A DNA stretch of 64,000 nt from assembly GCF_000220395.1 (NCBI RefSeq), contig NW_004085975.1:30338-94337 (forward strand), read 5' to 3'. How positions within the stretch are numbered: the first letter of the stretch is position 1; the number at the start of each line of letters is the position of its first letter. The stretch comes from Ichthyophthirius multifiliis (taxonomy: Eukaryota; Ciliophora; Oligohymenophorea; Hymenostomatida). The translations under genes and the position numbers were made by a program. Below are positions 44,500-56,903 of this stretch, one piece after another. The notes beneath the pieces are model-generated. The model saw nothing but the letters and a program-made list of their open reading frames with translations. It was not told the DNA's origin and ran no database searches.

Positions 44500-45922
44500 T
44501 CATTAATTTTCAACATAATCAATAAATTAATTTAAAAACTAAAAACTAATTTCTGGCTAATCAATAGGAATCATATGTCCTGCTTAAAACACTTAAAAAA
44601 ACAATAAGTTTTTGTATTTTTTGATTTATCCAGCCTCAAATCCTTTAGAATTTTTTAAAATTTAAAATTTACTATTTAAGAAATCTTTACTAAATTTCCA
44701 TTATAGATCAAAAATAGCCTCTTACATACCCTAAATATTAACAATTAAATCCAAATTTCCATTAAAAAATGCTATAAAAATTCCTTAATTTAATAGAAAC
44801 TCAATATTCTGTTTTTACGATTACATTTATTCATTTTAAAGAATATTATAAACATCATAATTAACAGTTTAAAACTAAATTTTATTTAAATTAAATTAAA
44901 ATAATTTCTAAGTGCTTTCCAAATTAATATAATCATTTAAAATTTCTTAAAGATCTTCTTCATTTTCTACTTTTAATTTTTAAATATTAAAATTATCAAA
45001 GTTCAAAGGATTATTTTTTTCCAAAGCCTTTTAATAATAAAACGAGGCTTTTTCATAATTTTCCATATTTATATGTTTTAAGCATTTATCAGCATTTTTT
45101 TTGCCTTATTAAAATTAGTTTAAATTCGTCAATTTATTTTCAAAGGCAAATTAAGCAATGCTTTTACATAAGTAAAAAGGAAATACAAATCCATTAAAAA
45201 CTCCTATTCCTTTTATTTTAAAAGTAGATATTCCTTATTTTAATACTTAGCTACTTATATATGATAAATATTTTCCTGCATAAGATTCCCCAAATAAATA
45301 TAACTCCTTATTTAGCTTAAATTATACATTTATTACTTCATTATATAACTAATCTAAAACAAATATTAATTATTTACTCATTTATTATTAATTTTAGGCT
45401 ATTTTATTTTTTTCTGATACTACACTAATCCCTGTTCCTAAAGGATAATCAATAAAAAGTAAATTATATTCTTTTATTTTTTTTAAATATAATTTTTTTA
45501 TTAATTTTTTAATTTACTTTTAGTCCAAGAATATTGATTTTTTATTAGCTCAAATTACCCTTAGTATTAATTTTTTGCTCTTTTTAATAGAAAAGGTCCT
45601 ATTTCAAAAAAATTTCCATATTAAGAAGATGCTCCAGGACCTCCTTATAGCCAAACAATTGTAGGAATATTTTAAATTTAAGAAATAGTTTTATTTTAAG
45701 CGCCATAGAATATAAATCCTAAAGAGTTTGAGGAGTTTACTTAATAAATATTTAAGTTTCCGGAAAAAATAATGCCATTATATTCAGGAATTTTTATTTA
45801 GTTTATTTAAGATTACTTTTATGTTTTATGAAAAAAGTCATAAATAAACTTCTTTTATTAAGATTATTTATAAAAAGATTTAGCTATGATAAAAATATAA
45901 AAAAAAAGAAAATAGATTTCAT
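44500..45922 (-). CDS. serine carboxypeptidase, peptidase family S10
   Basis: Exons: 45518-45922 and 44500-45470, with one 47-nt intron; about 458 aa if one T is restored in the T9 run at 45,899-45,907 within the signal peptide. Motifs in order are FSGNLNIYQV, VWLQGGPGASSQYGNFFEIG (oxyanion region), LLFIDYPLGTGIS, FGESYAGKYLSYIS (nucleophile Ser), FFNGNLDLIVN (catalytic Asp) and FQAGHMIPIDQP (catalytic His). It resembles the CPVL/SCPEP1 branch, which are lysosomal or secreted enzymes that trim C-terminal residues. In a ciliate it is probably phagosomal or lysosomal. The TGA stop is clean. The upstream T-rich signal sequence is out of frame as written, which is why the start is slightly uncertain. 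Confidence 0.92.
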
Positions 45923-46043
45923 GTAATATTTTATTATAATAAAAAAAATTAAAATATATTATTTTTGCTTTAATTTAATAAAAACAATATATAATATATA
46001 TTATAATTATTTTATAAAAATAATTATAAAATTATTATTCTTA

Positions 46044-46321
46044 TCATAATAAAAAAGGTAAATCAACGTTTTTAATTCCATAACCAATATAACAATATCC
46101 AAATATTTATGAATTAGCTCTATGATAACCGACAAAACCTTACCATACTAAAGATCTTAATGTTACCTTTAGTATATTTTATAAAAATATATAATAATTA
46201 AAAGTTTATGAAAAATACTGCAGTTTTTAATTAATCTAATTATAAAGACCAACAACCTTTAGGTTAATCTTCACTTATAGGGTCAAGAAAATCAAATTAG
46301 AATAATGCATCATCTCTAGCT

Positions 46322-46390
<69 letters not shown>

Positions 46391-47172
46391 ATTAACCTAT
46401 AAAATTTTATTTTTCTTCAGATTAAGGACTTCTGAAATGTTAATATTTAGATTGATCGGTTAATTAGTTTAAAGTTATTCCTTTAAATGATTAATTTTGT
46501 CTTAATTCATGTGTTGGTGTTATTTTCAATGCTCCTACAGGATACAAAGCGCAATCGTTTTCTATCGTATATACTAAATATGATAAACGATCTAATTCTG
46601 TAAAAGATTTATTTTTTATTCTTATCTCATCTTCGTTTTGATAATTATTATCTTTTTTTAAAAAAAAAAATTAATATATTTATCATATTATATATTTTCA
46701 AATATATACCATCATTATTTTAAGCTGGAATTAATTCTTATTTATGATTTCCTGTAAACTAAGTTCTTATTGATTCTACTTCATATTAAAATTATAAATT
46801 AGGCTCTGGTAATTCATTAAATTCATATGTATCTGATCTTTATTTATTTTTTCATTTAATTTTTATTTTTTTTATTAATTTTACTTTGCCCAATAAAATT
46901 TCTTGGTTGGAAAATCATATTTTCCTCTAAAATTTATTCCAAATATTACATAATAATCCATTTTTAAACCATATACTTTTCCCCAAAATAATACTTAATC
47001 AAAATTTTCTGTTTCAGATAATTTTAAAAGAGCAAGTTCTAATTTCATTCTTTTTTTTAAAAAAAATTAATTAATTTTCCTTTAATGTTTTTTTTTACTT
47101 TTCTTCAATATTTAGAGTTGCTCCTATCTAATTTACATATTTTAAATCACTCTAGAATCTTGACATATCCAT
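46044..47172 (-). CDS. RSPH9: radial spoke head protein 9
   Basis: Exons: 47099-47172, 46885-47049, 46710-46837, 46397-46651, 46219-46319, 46044-46166. Five GT-AG introns of 47-77 nt; the sum is 846 nt (281 aa) in one clean frame. Matches to RSPH9 are VLFWGKVYGLKMDYYVIFG, FTGNHKQELIP, YPVGALKITPTHELRQNQSF, DPISEDQPKGCWSLQ, and the end RSLVWQGFVGYHRANSQIFG followed by NVDLPFLL. RSPH9 is part of the spoke head that contacts the central pair and controls dynein activity. The length is the same as the human protein (276 aa). It lies about 120 bp from the start of the carboxypeptidase gene on the same strand. Intron 4 is filled by an (AT)n run. Confidence 0.95.
46326..46381. repeat. (AT)n microsatellite in RSPH9 intron 4
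   Basis: About 28 AT units inside intron 46320-46396. Confidence 0.95.
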
Positions 47173-48947
47173 TTTTTAATTTTTTTTTTTGTAAGTATAT
47201 GATTTTTTTTAAATTAAATTTATAATAATTTTATGAAACTTAATTTGAATAAATATAATAATGTTTATTTCTAAAATATTTTATATATATTAATTTTTGT
47301 TTTTTAATAATTTAGAAAAATTCTATTTTTATATAATATTTCAACATTTTTTTAAATTAAAATATATTTAATAAATATTTGATAGACTTATAAATTTATA
47401 ATTTATTAAGAATTTATAAATATTTTTGTTTATAAATTAAAATTTATATTGAGTATTTATATAGATAAAATAATTATTTTATATTCAAAAAATTATTAAT
47501 AATAATATATAATAGAAATTATATTGAGATTTCAAATTTAAATATGTAAACTTTTAAATTTTAATATAATTTATATTTATTTTTTATATTTTATCTAATT
47601 TTTAAAAAATAATATTAAGTATTTAAATGCTTTAATATAATCAAGCATTTTTGTATATATTTTAAGTTTAATAATAAATTATATTTCTTAATAAAAACTA
47701 AATAATAATCATTATTATTATTTTTCATATTAGATATATTTAAATAAATAATTTTATAATAGGTTTTTATAATATTTTATAATAAATATAAAAATGCTTT
47801 AAAAAAGTTTATATACATTTTTATTATAAATAAATGTTAATTTAATTAATATATTTTATATTTTGTTCTAAATAAATTAATTTTTAAATATAAAAAATAT
47901 ATTTTTAAATATATTATTTATAAGCAAATGTAAAATTAAAAAAATATTATATTAACTATATTTTACATTTATTAAAAAAAACATATTTTTATTAAATGAT
48001 TATTTTTCATTCATTTTTTTAAAAAAGATAGTATCCTCTTTATTATTTATATATTTATTAAAAAATAGGATAATGTTTCTTTTTGGTTAATATAATATAT
48101 AATTTTTAAAAAACCTAAACTCAATATTTAATTTTATTATTTTAATTTCTAATATTTGTGTTTTTGTTGTTTTATATAATTTATTATATGGTTTAAAGTA
48201 AAAAAACATAAATTTCGATTATTTTAAGACTAATAAAGTTATAATTTTTAAATGTGAAAATATTAAACTTTATTAATAAAAAAATTAACTATAATCTCAA
48301 AAAATATATATTATTAAAAAAATGATTTTAATAAATTTAATTTAAAGCATTTTTTCATTGCTTTATTTATTTTCGGATAATTACTAAACTAATTATAATG
48401 TAAAATATTATAATACATAAATTCAATATATTTTTAATTAAATTTATAATTTTCTTAATAAATATAATAAAATCATATATAAAAAAATATTTAGCTAAAC
48501 TTTATTTGATAACTTCTTTAGCAAATATTATAAAATTATTTATGTTAGTCCCATTAAAATTATCTTTAATATTTGTAATAAATCATAAAATTATATTTAA
48601 TGTAATTATTGCAAACATTTAAACAAAAAGGCTTTTTGATATCACTTGATAATTATTTTAATAATTTTTTTATTTACAAACTATAATTAGTAAAAATAAC
48701 CTAAATATACTAAAGTAATTTTTTTATTTAGATAAATATTATTAATATAAGATTACCTTATTGTTAGTCAGAATTAAGAATATCTAGTATATAACATTTT
48801 CTATATATTGTTTTAATGTATTAAATTATATCTTCAATTTTAATATGTTATATATTTTCTAAGTTTATTTTCTTTAGCGAATAATACAAAGCAGATATTA
48901 AAAATAATATCTTAATATATATAATAATTTATTTATTAAAAAAAATA

Positions 48948-48987
<40 letters not shown>

Positions 48988-49066
48988 GATAATAAATATA
49001 TTTGTTTACATAAAAAAATTATTATTGATAATTTTTACGAACAATAAATAAAAATATTAAAAAAAA
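47173..49066. other. AT-rich intergenic region with a possible coding scrap
   Basis: About 1.9 kb. Most is featureless. On the minus strand, 48,780-48,900 reads as a protein-like frame (ISALYYSLKKINLENI...) that ends at a plausible GT donor, but I find no ATG or further exons, so no gene is called. An (AT)n run lies at about 48,952-48,981. Confidence 0.5.
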
Positions 49067-49573
49067 ATGAATAAAGATGATAAAAATAAAGATACCGGTT
49101 CTTATAAAAATTGGCTAATATATATAAAGTTAAAAGACTATTTTTATCCGAATCCAAAATATCATAGTACAATAAATCGTTCGCGCGTTTTTAATTCAAT
49201 ATCTTAAGTTTTAGAATTGATAAATATAGTCATTTAGTTATTTGTATTTAGTTATCTTAAAGATATTAATAGTTATATATTTTTCGCATTTATGGCTGGT
49301 ATTAGTATTTTAACAAATTGTATTCCACGTCTTTATGTTAGATATAATTATTTTTAAATAGCATTTTCAATTCATATAATTTCTTTAATTATTTATGTTT
49401 CTTTAGGTATTATTTATTTCATGGCTGAAGGGAAGGGTTATATTTTTAAGATTTGTAATACTATTAGTGATTATTACCAAAAAAAAAAATAGATTAATAT
49501 TCAGCTTTATATACTTGTTAAAAAATCGAAATTTATTATTTTTTTTGGAACCTTATTACTTATTTTTTTTTGA
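49067..49573 (+). CDS. small polytopic membrane protein, unrecognised
   Basis: ATG at 49067 to TGA at 49571-49573 gives 168 aa. Four hydrophobic segments are visible (residues about 42-56, 67-82, 94-112 and 152-167), with a basic, Tyr-rich N-terminus. The stop falls right after a T9 run. One extra T would continue the frame to a GT-AG intron (about 49,583-49,630), then an exon starting LISIVLGYKAYKN that ends at TGA 49,735. The true C-terminus is therefore uncertain. No family is recognised. Confidence 0.6.
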
Positions 49574-49737
49574 TTATAAGAGTAAGTATTATATTTAAAA
49601 CTTTATTTTAAATATTTTTATAATTAAAGCTTATTAGTATTGTATTAGGATACAAAGCTTATAAAAATACAAAAGAAAAATGGGATAGTAAAATAAATAT
49701 TAAATATAAAATATTTTAAAAAATAAAATTAAACTGA

Positions 49738-50152
49738 TATTTATTTAAAAAATTAAAATAGAGGAAGAAAGAAAATAAAGAAGAAAACAAAGATATATAG
49801 AAATGGTTAAAAAAAAAGAAGAAAAAAAAAAGTAGATATTTATTTATGGGATAATAATAGTAGGAAACTTTGAAAACTTTAAAGAATAGTAATAATTCAA
49901 TTAACAGATCTTTTTTAATTTAATTTTTAAAATATTATTATGTTTTGTTTATAATTTATTGTGGTAAATAATTTTTTACATAATTTATTTTATTTTTTTA
50001 GAACAAAAAACTCTTATATATTAATATTATTATAAAATCTTTTAATATTTATACAAATTTTTAATTTTATATATAATTTATTAATATGTAAATTATTATA
50101 TAATTATTGTATTTATTTATGTAAAACAAAAAAAACAATATTAATAAATTTA
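49738..50152. other. spacer between convergent genes
   Basis: About 415 bp of A-rich then T-rich DNA between the 3' ends of the membrane-protein gene (+) and U2AF (-). No further gene is seen. Confidence 0.6.
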
Positions 50153-52080
50153 TCAATGATTTTATCCTCCATATCTATCTTAATTACATTGTTTATTTTA
50201 CTACTACTACTATTATTAATTAAAAGAAACATAACCATATATTTATTATTAATAGTCATTTTAAATTTATTATTTAGGAATACTAGTAAATTAATTATAA
50301 GTATTGACAGCTTTATTTTATAAATTTTAATTCATAGGCTTTTTATTAAATGTACTTTATTTTTAAAAAGCTTAATTTGTATTTTTCTAAACTTTCATAT
50401 TAATATTTGTTTAAGATCTTTTACAAGTTAAAGTCCTTCCTGCATAAGTAAGTCCATTTAAAGTTTAAACACAATAATCTGTTGCTAGCGAATCTTTGAA
50501 TTCAAAAAAGGCATAACCTTTACTTTAATTTGTTTAATTATCCTTTACTAAATGAAATGCTTTTATTTCTCTTTTTTTTTTTTTAATTAATATATTTATT
50601 TTTTTAAAAAACAAAAAATACCCCATTTCTCTTAATTTTAGTTCATCTAATATTTATAATTCGTCCATTTTAATAGGTAAATTGGCCAAAAAAATTTTAT
50701 TTGGTCCGTCATCTACTACTGTTGGAATTATTACTATTCCAATTGTTTTAAATAAATCTAAATTTAATTTCTTGACCTATTTTTTTATAATTTAATTTCT
50801 TTAATTAATAAATTATTATACTTAACAATTTGGAAACATTAAAGGATATTTTTCATATTCTGTAGGTCTTCTTATCCTTAATTATCTATGCCACTAAATA
50901 TATAATTATTTTTATAATGAAATATTTTAATATACCAAAATTATTCCATCTAATTATAATAAAGATGTTGTTTCTTCAATTGTTCGCAATTCTGTAAATG
51001 CAAATTTACCTTTAGAGTCAATTTCACATTTTAAAATCTTTTTTTTTTAACAAAAAAAATAAAGAAAAAAATAAATTAATATTTTACTGGATTTTCGTTT
51101 GGGAGTGATTCAACTAAACCTCCTGCAGCTTCTAATGATCTATATAGCCATTCACTTAAATATTCTTAATTAATTTAGTCAGGAATATTTCCTATATATA
51201 AGCGTCTTTAATATATATTATATATTTGTTATATTAATATACAAATATATAAATAATTTTTGTTATATTTATTTAATAAAATAATAATCATCTATATAAG
51301 AAAAAGAAAGGGAAAGAAATTCAATTTTTTGACATTTTTATTTTATTTACTTTTCTACTCTTTTGTTTTTTTTTTTTTTTCTCAATAAAAAAAATCAAAT
51401 TCAGGCTAAATAAAATTTTTTCAAGATTTAAGATATTTCATTTAAAGGAAATTTAGTATTCAAAAAATTAAAAAAAAAAAAAAATTAAAAGAGAAAAAAA
51501 TAAAAATAAAAGAGAAAATAAAAAAAAAGTTAAAAAAAATGAATGAGGTTATTCATTTAAAAAAATAAATAAAAAAATAAAAAAAAAGAAATGTAAAAAA
51601 AGCAAAAAAAAGAGAGGAAAAAAAAAAACAAAAAAAAGATAATTAAGGCAAAAAAAAAATAAAAAAAAAATAAAATAAAATAAAAATTTCTCAAATAAGA
51701 AGAAAAATGTAATTAATTAATATTTATTTTATATTTTACCTTGCATGTCTGTAAGTGTTAAAATTATCATTTTAAACTTATTACTATGATGTATCTTATT
51801 TAATCATATCTTAAATTAAAATTAAATTCTGATTCAATTAAACTTGATTAAAATCTATTCCATTTAATTCATTAAAAAGCTATAAGTTAATATGATCATT
51901 TTATTTAATTTAATCTATATTGTTAAATTAATTATTACTTTAACTATTTTAACTTGATTATCTATAAATATTACTTCTTATTTATTTTTAATTATCCTTA
52001 TTTGAAGATCTAGAACGAGAACGTTCATTTTCTTGTTAATTTTAACCACTTTTAAGAGTACTACCAAATTTATTTAACAT
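50153..52080 (-). CDS. U2AF2: splicing factor U2AF large subunit (U2AF65-like)
   Basis: Exons: 51740-52080, 51088-51205, 50936-51037, 50822-50893, 50622-50776, 50153-50570. Introns are 534, 50, 42, 45 and 51 nt; the sum is 1206 nt (401 aa). The N-terminus has a short SR stretch (ERSRSRSS) and a Gln/Asn-rich region. RRM1 has RLYIGNIPDQI, FAFTELRTIEETTSLLQLDG and IRRPTEYEKYP. RRM2 has NKIFLANLPIKM, IKAFHLVKD and KGYAFFEFKDS, and ends LTCKRS. A Gln-rich tail replaces the third, UHM domain of animal U2AF65, so the protein is shorter than usual. U2AF65 binds the polypyrimidine tract at 3' splice sites. The first intron is by far the longest measured here. Confidence 0.9.
51206..51739 (-). other. 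long pyrimidine-rich first intron of U2AF
   Basis: A 534-nt GT-AG intron. On the transcribed (minus) sense strand, about 51,340-51,720 is a nearly unbroken series of T/C runs. An 8-bp perfect hairpin sits at 51,537-51,558 with a 6-nt loop. Other introns in this gene are 42-51 nt. Confidence 0.8.
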
Positions 52081-52698
52081 TAATTTTTATATTTTTTAAA
52101 AAATATTTTAATAATAATAATATAAAATATTTTTTTGAAATTTTATTTTTCTACAGTCTAGATTTAATTTAATTTTTTTATAATTTATATATTTAAAAAT
52201 GAATATTATTTTTATTTAATGTAAAATAAGTTTAATAAATCGAATAAAAAATATTTATTTTGAATTTTTTTATAATAATGAATATGTTAATAAAAATATA
52301 AAAGTATAAAAATTTAAGAAATAAATTATAAAATAATAATATTAAATGATAATTAATAGAATAAATAAATTTATATATACTTATAATTTTCTATTTAAAG
52401 TATTTATAATTATCATAACAATTTTAATATTATTAATTTCATATTATAAATTTGAAAATTTTTAATTTCTAAATAAATAGATTTAAGTAAATATTTAAAT
52501 AAAACAATTATTATTAATTAATATAATTAAATTTTTTTAGATGATTTTTTTTTTTTTTTATAAAATAAACAAAATTAAAATATCTAAAAAATAAAAACTT
52601 TTTTGTCTAATTTTAAAGTAAAAAAAAAAATTATATTTAATCAAAATAAAATTTTAAAATATATATAAAATATTTATTGTAAAATATATGTAATAAAA
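52081..52698. other. AT-rich spacer upstream of U2AF and tRNA-Trp
   Basis: About 620 bp. It should hold the U2AF promoter (-). No gene is seen, and no canonical external Pol III element is obvious. Confidence 0.6.
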
Positions 52699-52771
52699 GG
52701 AGACTTAGCTTAACTGGTAGAGCGTTGGACTCCAAATCCAACGGTTGCGTGTTCAAGTCACGTAGTCTTCA
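52699..52771 (+). tRNA. tRNA-Trp (anticodon CCA)
   Basis: A 73-nt cloverleaf can be folded by eye. The acceptor stem GGAGACT/AGTCTTC has one G-T pair and discriminator A. The D arm is GCTT...GAGC. The anticodon stem TTGGA/TCCAA has loop CTCCAAA, so the anticodon is CCA. The T arm is GCGTG-TTCAAGT-CACGT. There is no intron and no encoded CCA end, as expected for a eukaryotic nuclear gene. It decodes UGG only, which agrees with UGA being the stop. Confidence 0.96.
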
Positions 52772-52772
52772 A

Positions 52773-52783
52773 TTTTTTTTTTT
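52773..52783 (+). terminator. Pol III oligo-T terminator after tRNA-Trp
   Basis: An 11-T run begins two bases after the tRNA 3' end. Confidence 0.85.
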
Positions 52784-53296
52784 ATTTAAATGATTTATAG
52801 ATTATTAAATATTTCTGGAAATTTGTAAATATTTATTTTAGTTTAAATATATTTAATATTAATAATTAATATTTGATAATAAAAGAAAGTATTATTTTCT
52901 TATTATTAATTGATTTTTATTTATTTCAAAATAAATTATTACATAATATTTAATAATATTTATTTGATAAAATTATACGTATAAAATAAATTTATTTTTT
53001 GTTAATATTTTGTTATTTTTTTGTTAAATTAAAAAATAAATAAATTTGTTTTTATAAAATAAAAATATATTATATTAAAAAAAATCAGAAATTTTAATAA
53101 AAAAAAATTAAATCTGAAAAAAAAAAAAAAAAAAATTGAAACTATTAAATATTAAATTTTTAATATAAAAAAATTTAATTATCATTAAATAATTTTTATT
53201 AAATAAATAAAAAAGATATAAAATAACTGAAAAATAATCTAAATATCATTATATATATATATATATATATATCGTTTCAAATTTACTTCCTTTGAT
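52784..53296. other. AT-rich spacer
   Basis: About 510 bp between the tRNA terminator and the 3' end of the next gene, with a short AT run near 53,252-53,272. Nothing else is seen. Confidence 0.6.
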
Positions 53297-54139
53297 TCAT
53301 AAGTTACTATTAGAATAGTACCCTTCTGTACTAAAACTACTAATGTTTCCTAAATTCGCTTCTAAAAAGCCTCTATTTTAAGTTTTAACAATAATTTCTG
53401 TATTATCAATAATTTTTATATTGGAACTTTTGTTAAAATTGTAATATTAGTTTTTCCACAAAGAAGGTCTTTCTTAGCTTTTATTTTTTTTCTCTAATTT
53501 TTTCTAATAATAGCTATTTTCTTATCTAAGAATTATTTCTTTTAATTTTAATGCATTTTCAATTTTGGTTTAAAATAACCTTTAGTAAGTAAATAAAGCC
53601 AAACAAATAAAAGAAAGAATTATTTAAATTTAACAAATTTTTAACATATTAAATAAACAATAGCTAAAATTGCAAATAATTTTTTAATTTTCATCTATTT
53701 TTTCAATACATTCTGTTTAAATTTCAATTTTTCTTTAGTTAAAGTTTTCACCATTATGTGCATTATGTTCTGAAAATACCCAAATAATAGCAAAATTCAA
53801 AAATATGTTAATTAATATTGTTACTAAAGAGATTTTTTTAATTTATTTTAGAACTTTTTTCGTTAATTATTTATTTAATTTTGAAGATAATAAATAGAAA
53901 GTTAAAAGTACTGAAAACAAACTTAACAAAAGTCTACTAATCATAAATATTTCAAAAGTACTTTAATCATAATTATTTGATATTCGATCATATTAATAGG
54001 CTAATTATTATTATAAATCAGGCTAAACATATTTTAAATAATATAGCATTAAGCTATTATAAAGAGAAAAGGAGCTGATACAAAGAACTATTAATAAAAA
54101 TGTTACTTAAATATTTAAGGATTTTATTTAGTATTCCAT
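53297..54139 (-). CDS. four-TM membrane protein, unrecognised
   Basis: A single exon of 843 nt (280 aa) from ATG at 54139 to TGA at 53297. Hydrophobic segments are VTFLLIVLCISSFSL (about 12-26), ISRLLLSLFSVLLTFYLL (about 67-84), LVTILINIFLNFAIIWVF (about 104-121) and IILSFICLALFTY (about 174-186). Between the last two, a loop of about 50 residues holds several Cys, so it may be extracytosolic. The C-terminal 90 residues are polar with a short coiled-coil. I recognise no family. The gene shares a spacer of about 290 bp with the divergent SPX-EXS gene. Confidence 0.72.
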
Positions 54140-54432
54140 ATTTTTTTTTTTATTAAGTTAAGAAAGATTTAAATTATATATTTTTTATTAATTTTAAATT
54201 AAATATTTGTAATTATTAAAATTAAATTGTATTTATATTAATGATGAATCACTAAAAAAACATTTTAAATTTATGATAAATTAGATAATTTTAATATTTA
54301 TTTTTATCATATATTTATTAAATATTTTTTAATAAATTAAAAACAATTGTTTTTATTAAAATATATATATATATTTTTTTGTTTTATTTTTTATTTATAA
54401 TATAAATAACTAAAATTAAAAATAATTAAAAA

Positions 54433-56903
54433 ATGGGTTTTAAATATAACTTTTTATTAAAATAAGTACCTGAATGGAAAAAAGCATATATAAATTATAA
54501 ATACCTTAATAGAATATTAGTACCTTTTAAATTCTGTTTAGAAATATGTGTAAAATCCAGATTTGAATAAGGTAGCGAATTAGTTTAATTGGTAGGAATT
54601 TAAAAAGATAATTAACATTTTATAAAATTCTAAGTCCTTTTAGAATAAACATTTTAATAAGAAATAGAAAAAATGATGTACTTTTTTTAATATAAGCTTT
54701 TAAGTTTAATGTATAATTGGTAAATTTTATATAACTAATATTATTTTGTGAATTGTAAAAAGAAGAAAATATAAACGAATTATGATAAATTATAAAAGGA
54801 TTTAAAAACTAATTTCCATTTATTTTATAGATAGATATATCTTTTGAAGACTTATGTTGATTCAAATAAATAAGCCGTTGAAAATCTAATTGAAAAATAT
54901 TAGAATTGTATCTAATATTTAATGACCAATAATGACGATTTAATTGAAAGGTTTTTTATTGTAGTATTTTTTTAATTTTTTAATTTTTTTTTTTTTTTTT
55001 TCTCGAAAAATAAAATAAAAATAATATCTTAATTTATTTTAATTTTTAATTAAAAATAATAATATATTTTTATTTTTCTAAAAAATAAAAAGTATTTTAA
55101 AAAAAAATTAATAATGGATTTATGATTAGACATGAGGAAAAATTAGAATTATTAATGGATGAAGTAGAAGAAAATTATTTAGAGTATTTTTATTCTTTTT
55201 ATAATAGATAATTAGGAATAGATGAACTATAAAAAATAACTGATGATTTAAATTAATAGAAAAAAAATGAGTTTTAATTTGGAATATTTACAGGTTTTTG
55301 CGTTTTCTTATTAATATTTATAGTCATATAATTATCTTAAATTAATATAGATGATCCCAGGTTATCCTTTGTAACTTTATTTTAAATATATAGAGGAATA
55401 GGCTTATTAATTATGTAAAATATACATACTAAAAAATAATATATATTCATTAAAAAAAGGTATTAATGGTTACTTGCAATAAATGTTTTTATTTGGTAAA
55501 AATATTAAGTGAACTATAAAAGAATATTTAAATTTAGTCATCATTTTAGTACTTTAAAGGAAATATTACAAAGAGCTTCAACATTTACATTTATATATTT
55601 ATCATCATTTGCCATATATTTACTAATAAGACGAAATGATGAAAATATACAGAAAGATTTATCCTATTAAAATTATTTATATTATGTACAAATATCATTT
55701 CTTCCTTTATCAGTTTGGGTTATATTTTTAAGTTATTTATTTTTTCCTTCAAATAAATGGTTTAATCCGTAAGGAAGAAGATATTTTTATAAATTATTAA
55801 AATATATTTTTTAAGCGCCTTTTAGAAAAATGGAATTTAGATTAGCCTGGGCTACTGATTAGTTAGTTTCTTTTATTGTCCCTTTAAAAGATTTGGTTAC
55901 TTCGGTTCTCTTTTATATGTCTGATTTCGGCAATTTTAGAAACGCATAAAAATGTATAAAATTTTATTTTAAAGTAATATATATTATTTTTTTTTTAAAT
56001 TAATAATTTTTTTTCTTAGTTGTTTCCAAAAGTGCTACATAAAAAATAATGTCTGGATTTGTCATGGCTATTATTCCTTCTATCTTGAGAATTATTTAAT
56101 GCATAAGGGCCATGTATGATGAAAATAAATGCTTTGGTACTAATAATTTCTATAATACGTTGAAATATATTAGTGGACTTTGTACTAGTATTCTAAGTTT
56201 TATATAAGGATTAAATAGTAATTATTAATAAGTTTATAGGTATTTATGGATTTTTAGTGCTATTGTTTCAGCTCTTTATAGCTATTATTGGGATTTGAAA
56301 AAAGATTGGTGTTTACTTTAGAAAGGCTCAAAAAATTTCTTATTACGGTTTTTTTGTTTATTTTTTATTAAAAATAATATTTAAATATATTATAGAAATT
56401 AATTATCTTATAGAAATAAAAACATATATTACTAAGCATTTGTTTCTAACTTTTTACTTAGAGTTACTTGGGTATTGAGTATTTCACCAAGCTTTTCTAC
56501 GTTTTTACCTTCTTGCATGTTTTAGTTTTTAATAGGCTTTTTAGAAATGTTAAGAAGGTATTTTTTATTTCATATGGAAAAAAATTATATTTTTATTTTT
56601 AGATGTTAATGGAATTTATTCAGAATAGAAGTTGAACATATTAAAAATTGTTAAAATTTTTAAGAAGTTTCAGATTAGTTAATTTAAATTGATTATCCAG
56701 ATAATATTTAATAATTAATAATCGAAAATAAAAAACTTAAAAATTTAAATATTTACTATTAAGCTCCAAATAAAGAATTATTAGATAAACTAAAATAGTA
56801 TTTCTATCAAAACTATTATGAAAAAGGGCAAATAACAATCGAAGATATAGATAAATTAAATAAAAAAATATATAAATTTAAAGAGCAAGTATATTAAAAA
56901 TGA
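54433..56903 (+). CDS. SPX-EXS protein, XPR1/PHO1-like phosphate transporter
   Basis: ATG at 54433, TGA at 56,901. The first exon (to about 54,957) gives an SPX domain: start MGFKYNFLLKQVPEWKKAYI, then KKIQTNYDKLQKDLK, the Lys-rich inositol-polyphosphate site. After an unresolved junction (54,957-55,100) the frame continues through several TM helices. The EXS signatures are FRLAWATDQLVSFIVPLKDL, IIPSILRIIQCIRAMYD, LKYISGL, RVTWVLSISPS and WNLFRIEVEHIKNC. Clear later introns are 55954-56019, 56348-56395 and 56558-56602. XPR1 exports phosphate and is gated by inositol pyrophosphates bound to SPX. A C-terminal tail of about 75 residues follows EXS. The SPX-to-TM splice is the only weak part. Confidence 0.88.

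Noticed and set aside
48780-48900. A possible small minus-strand gene (ISALYYSLKKINLENI)
   Set aside because: No start codon, no supported second exon and no family match. With only TGA as stop, open frames of this size are expected by chance.
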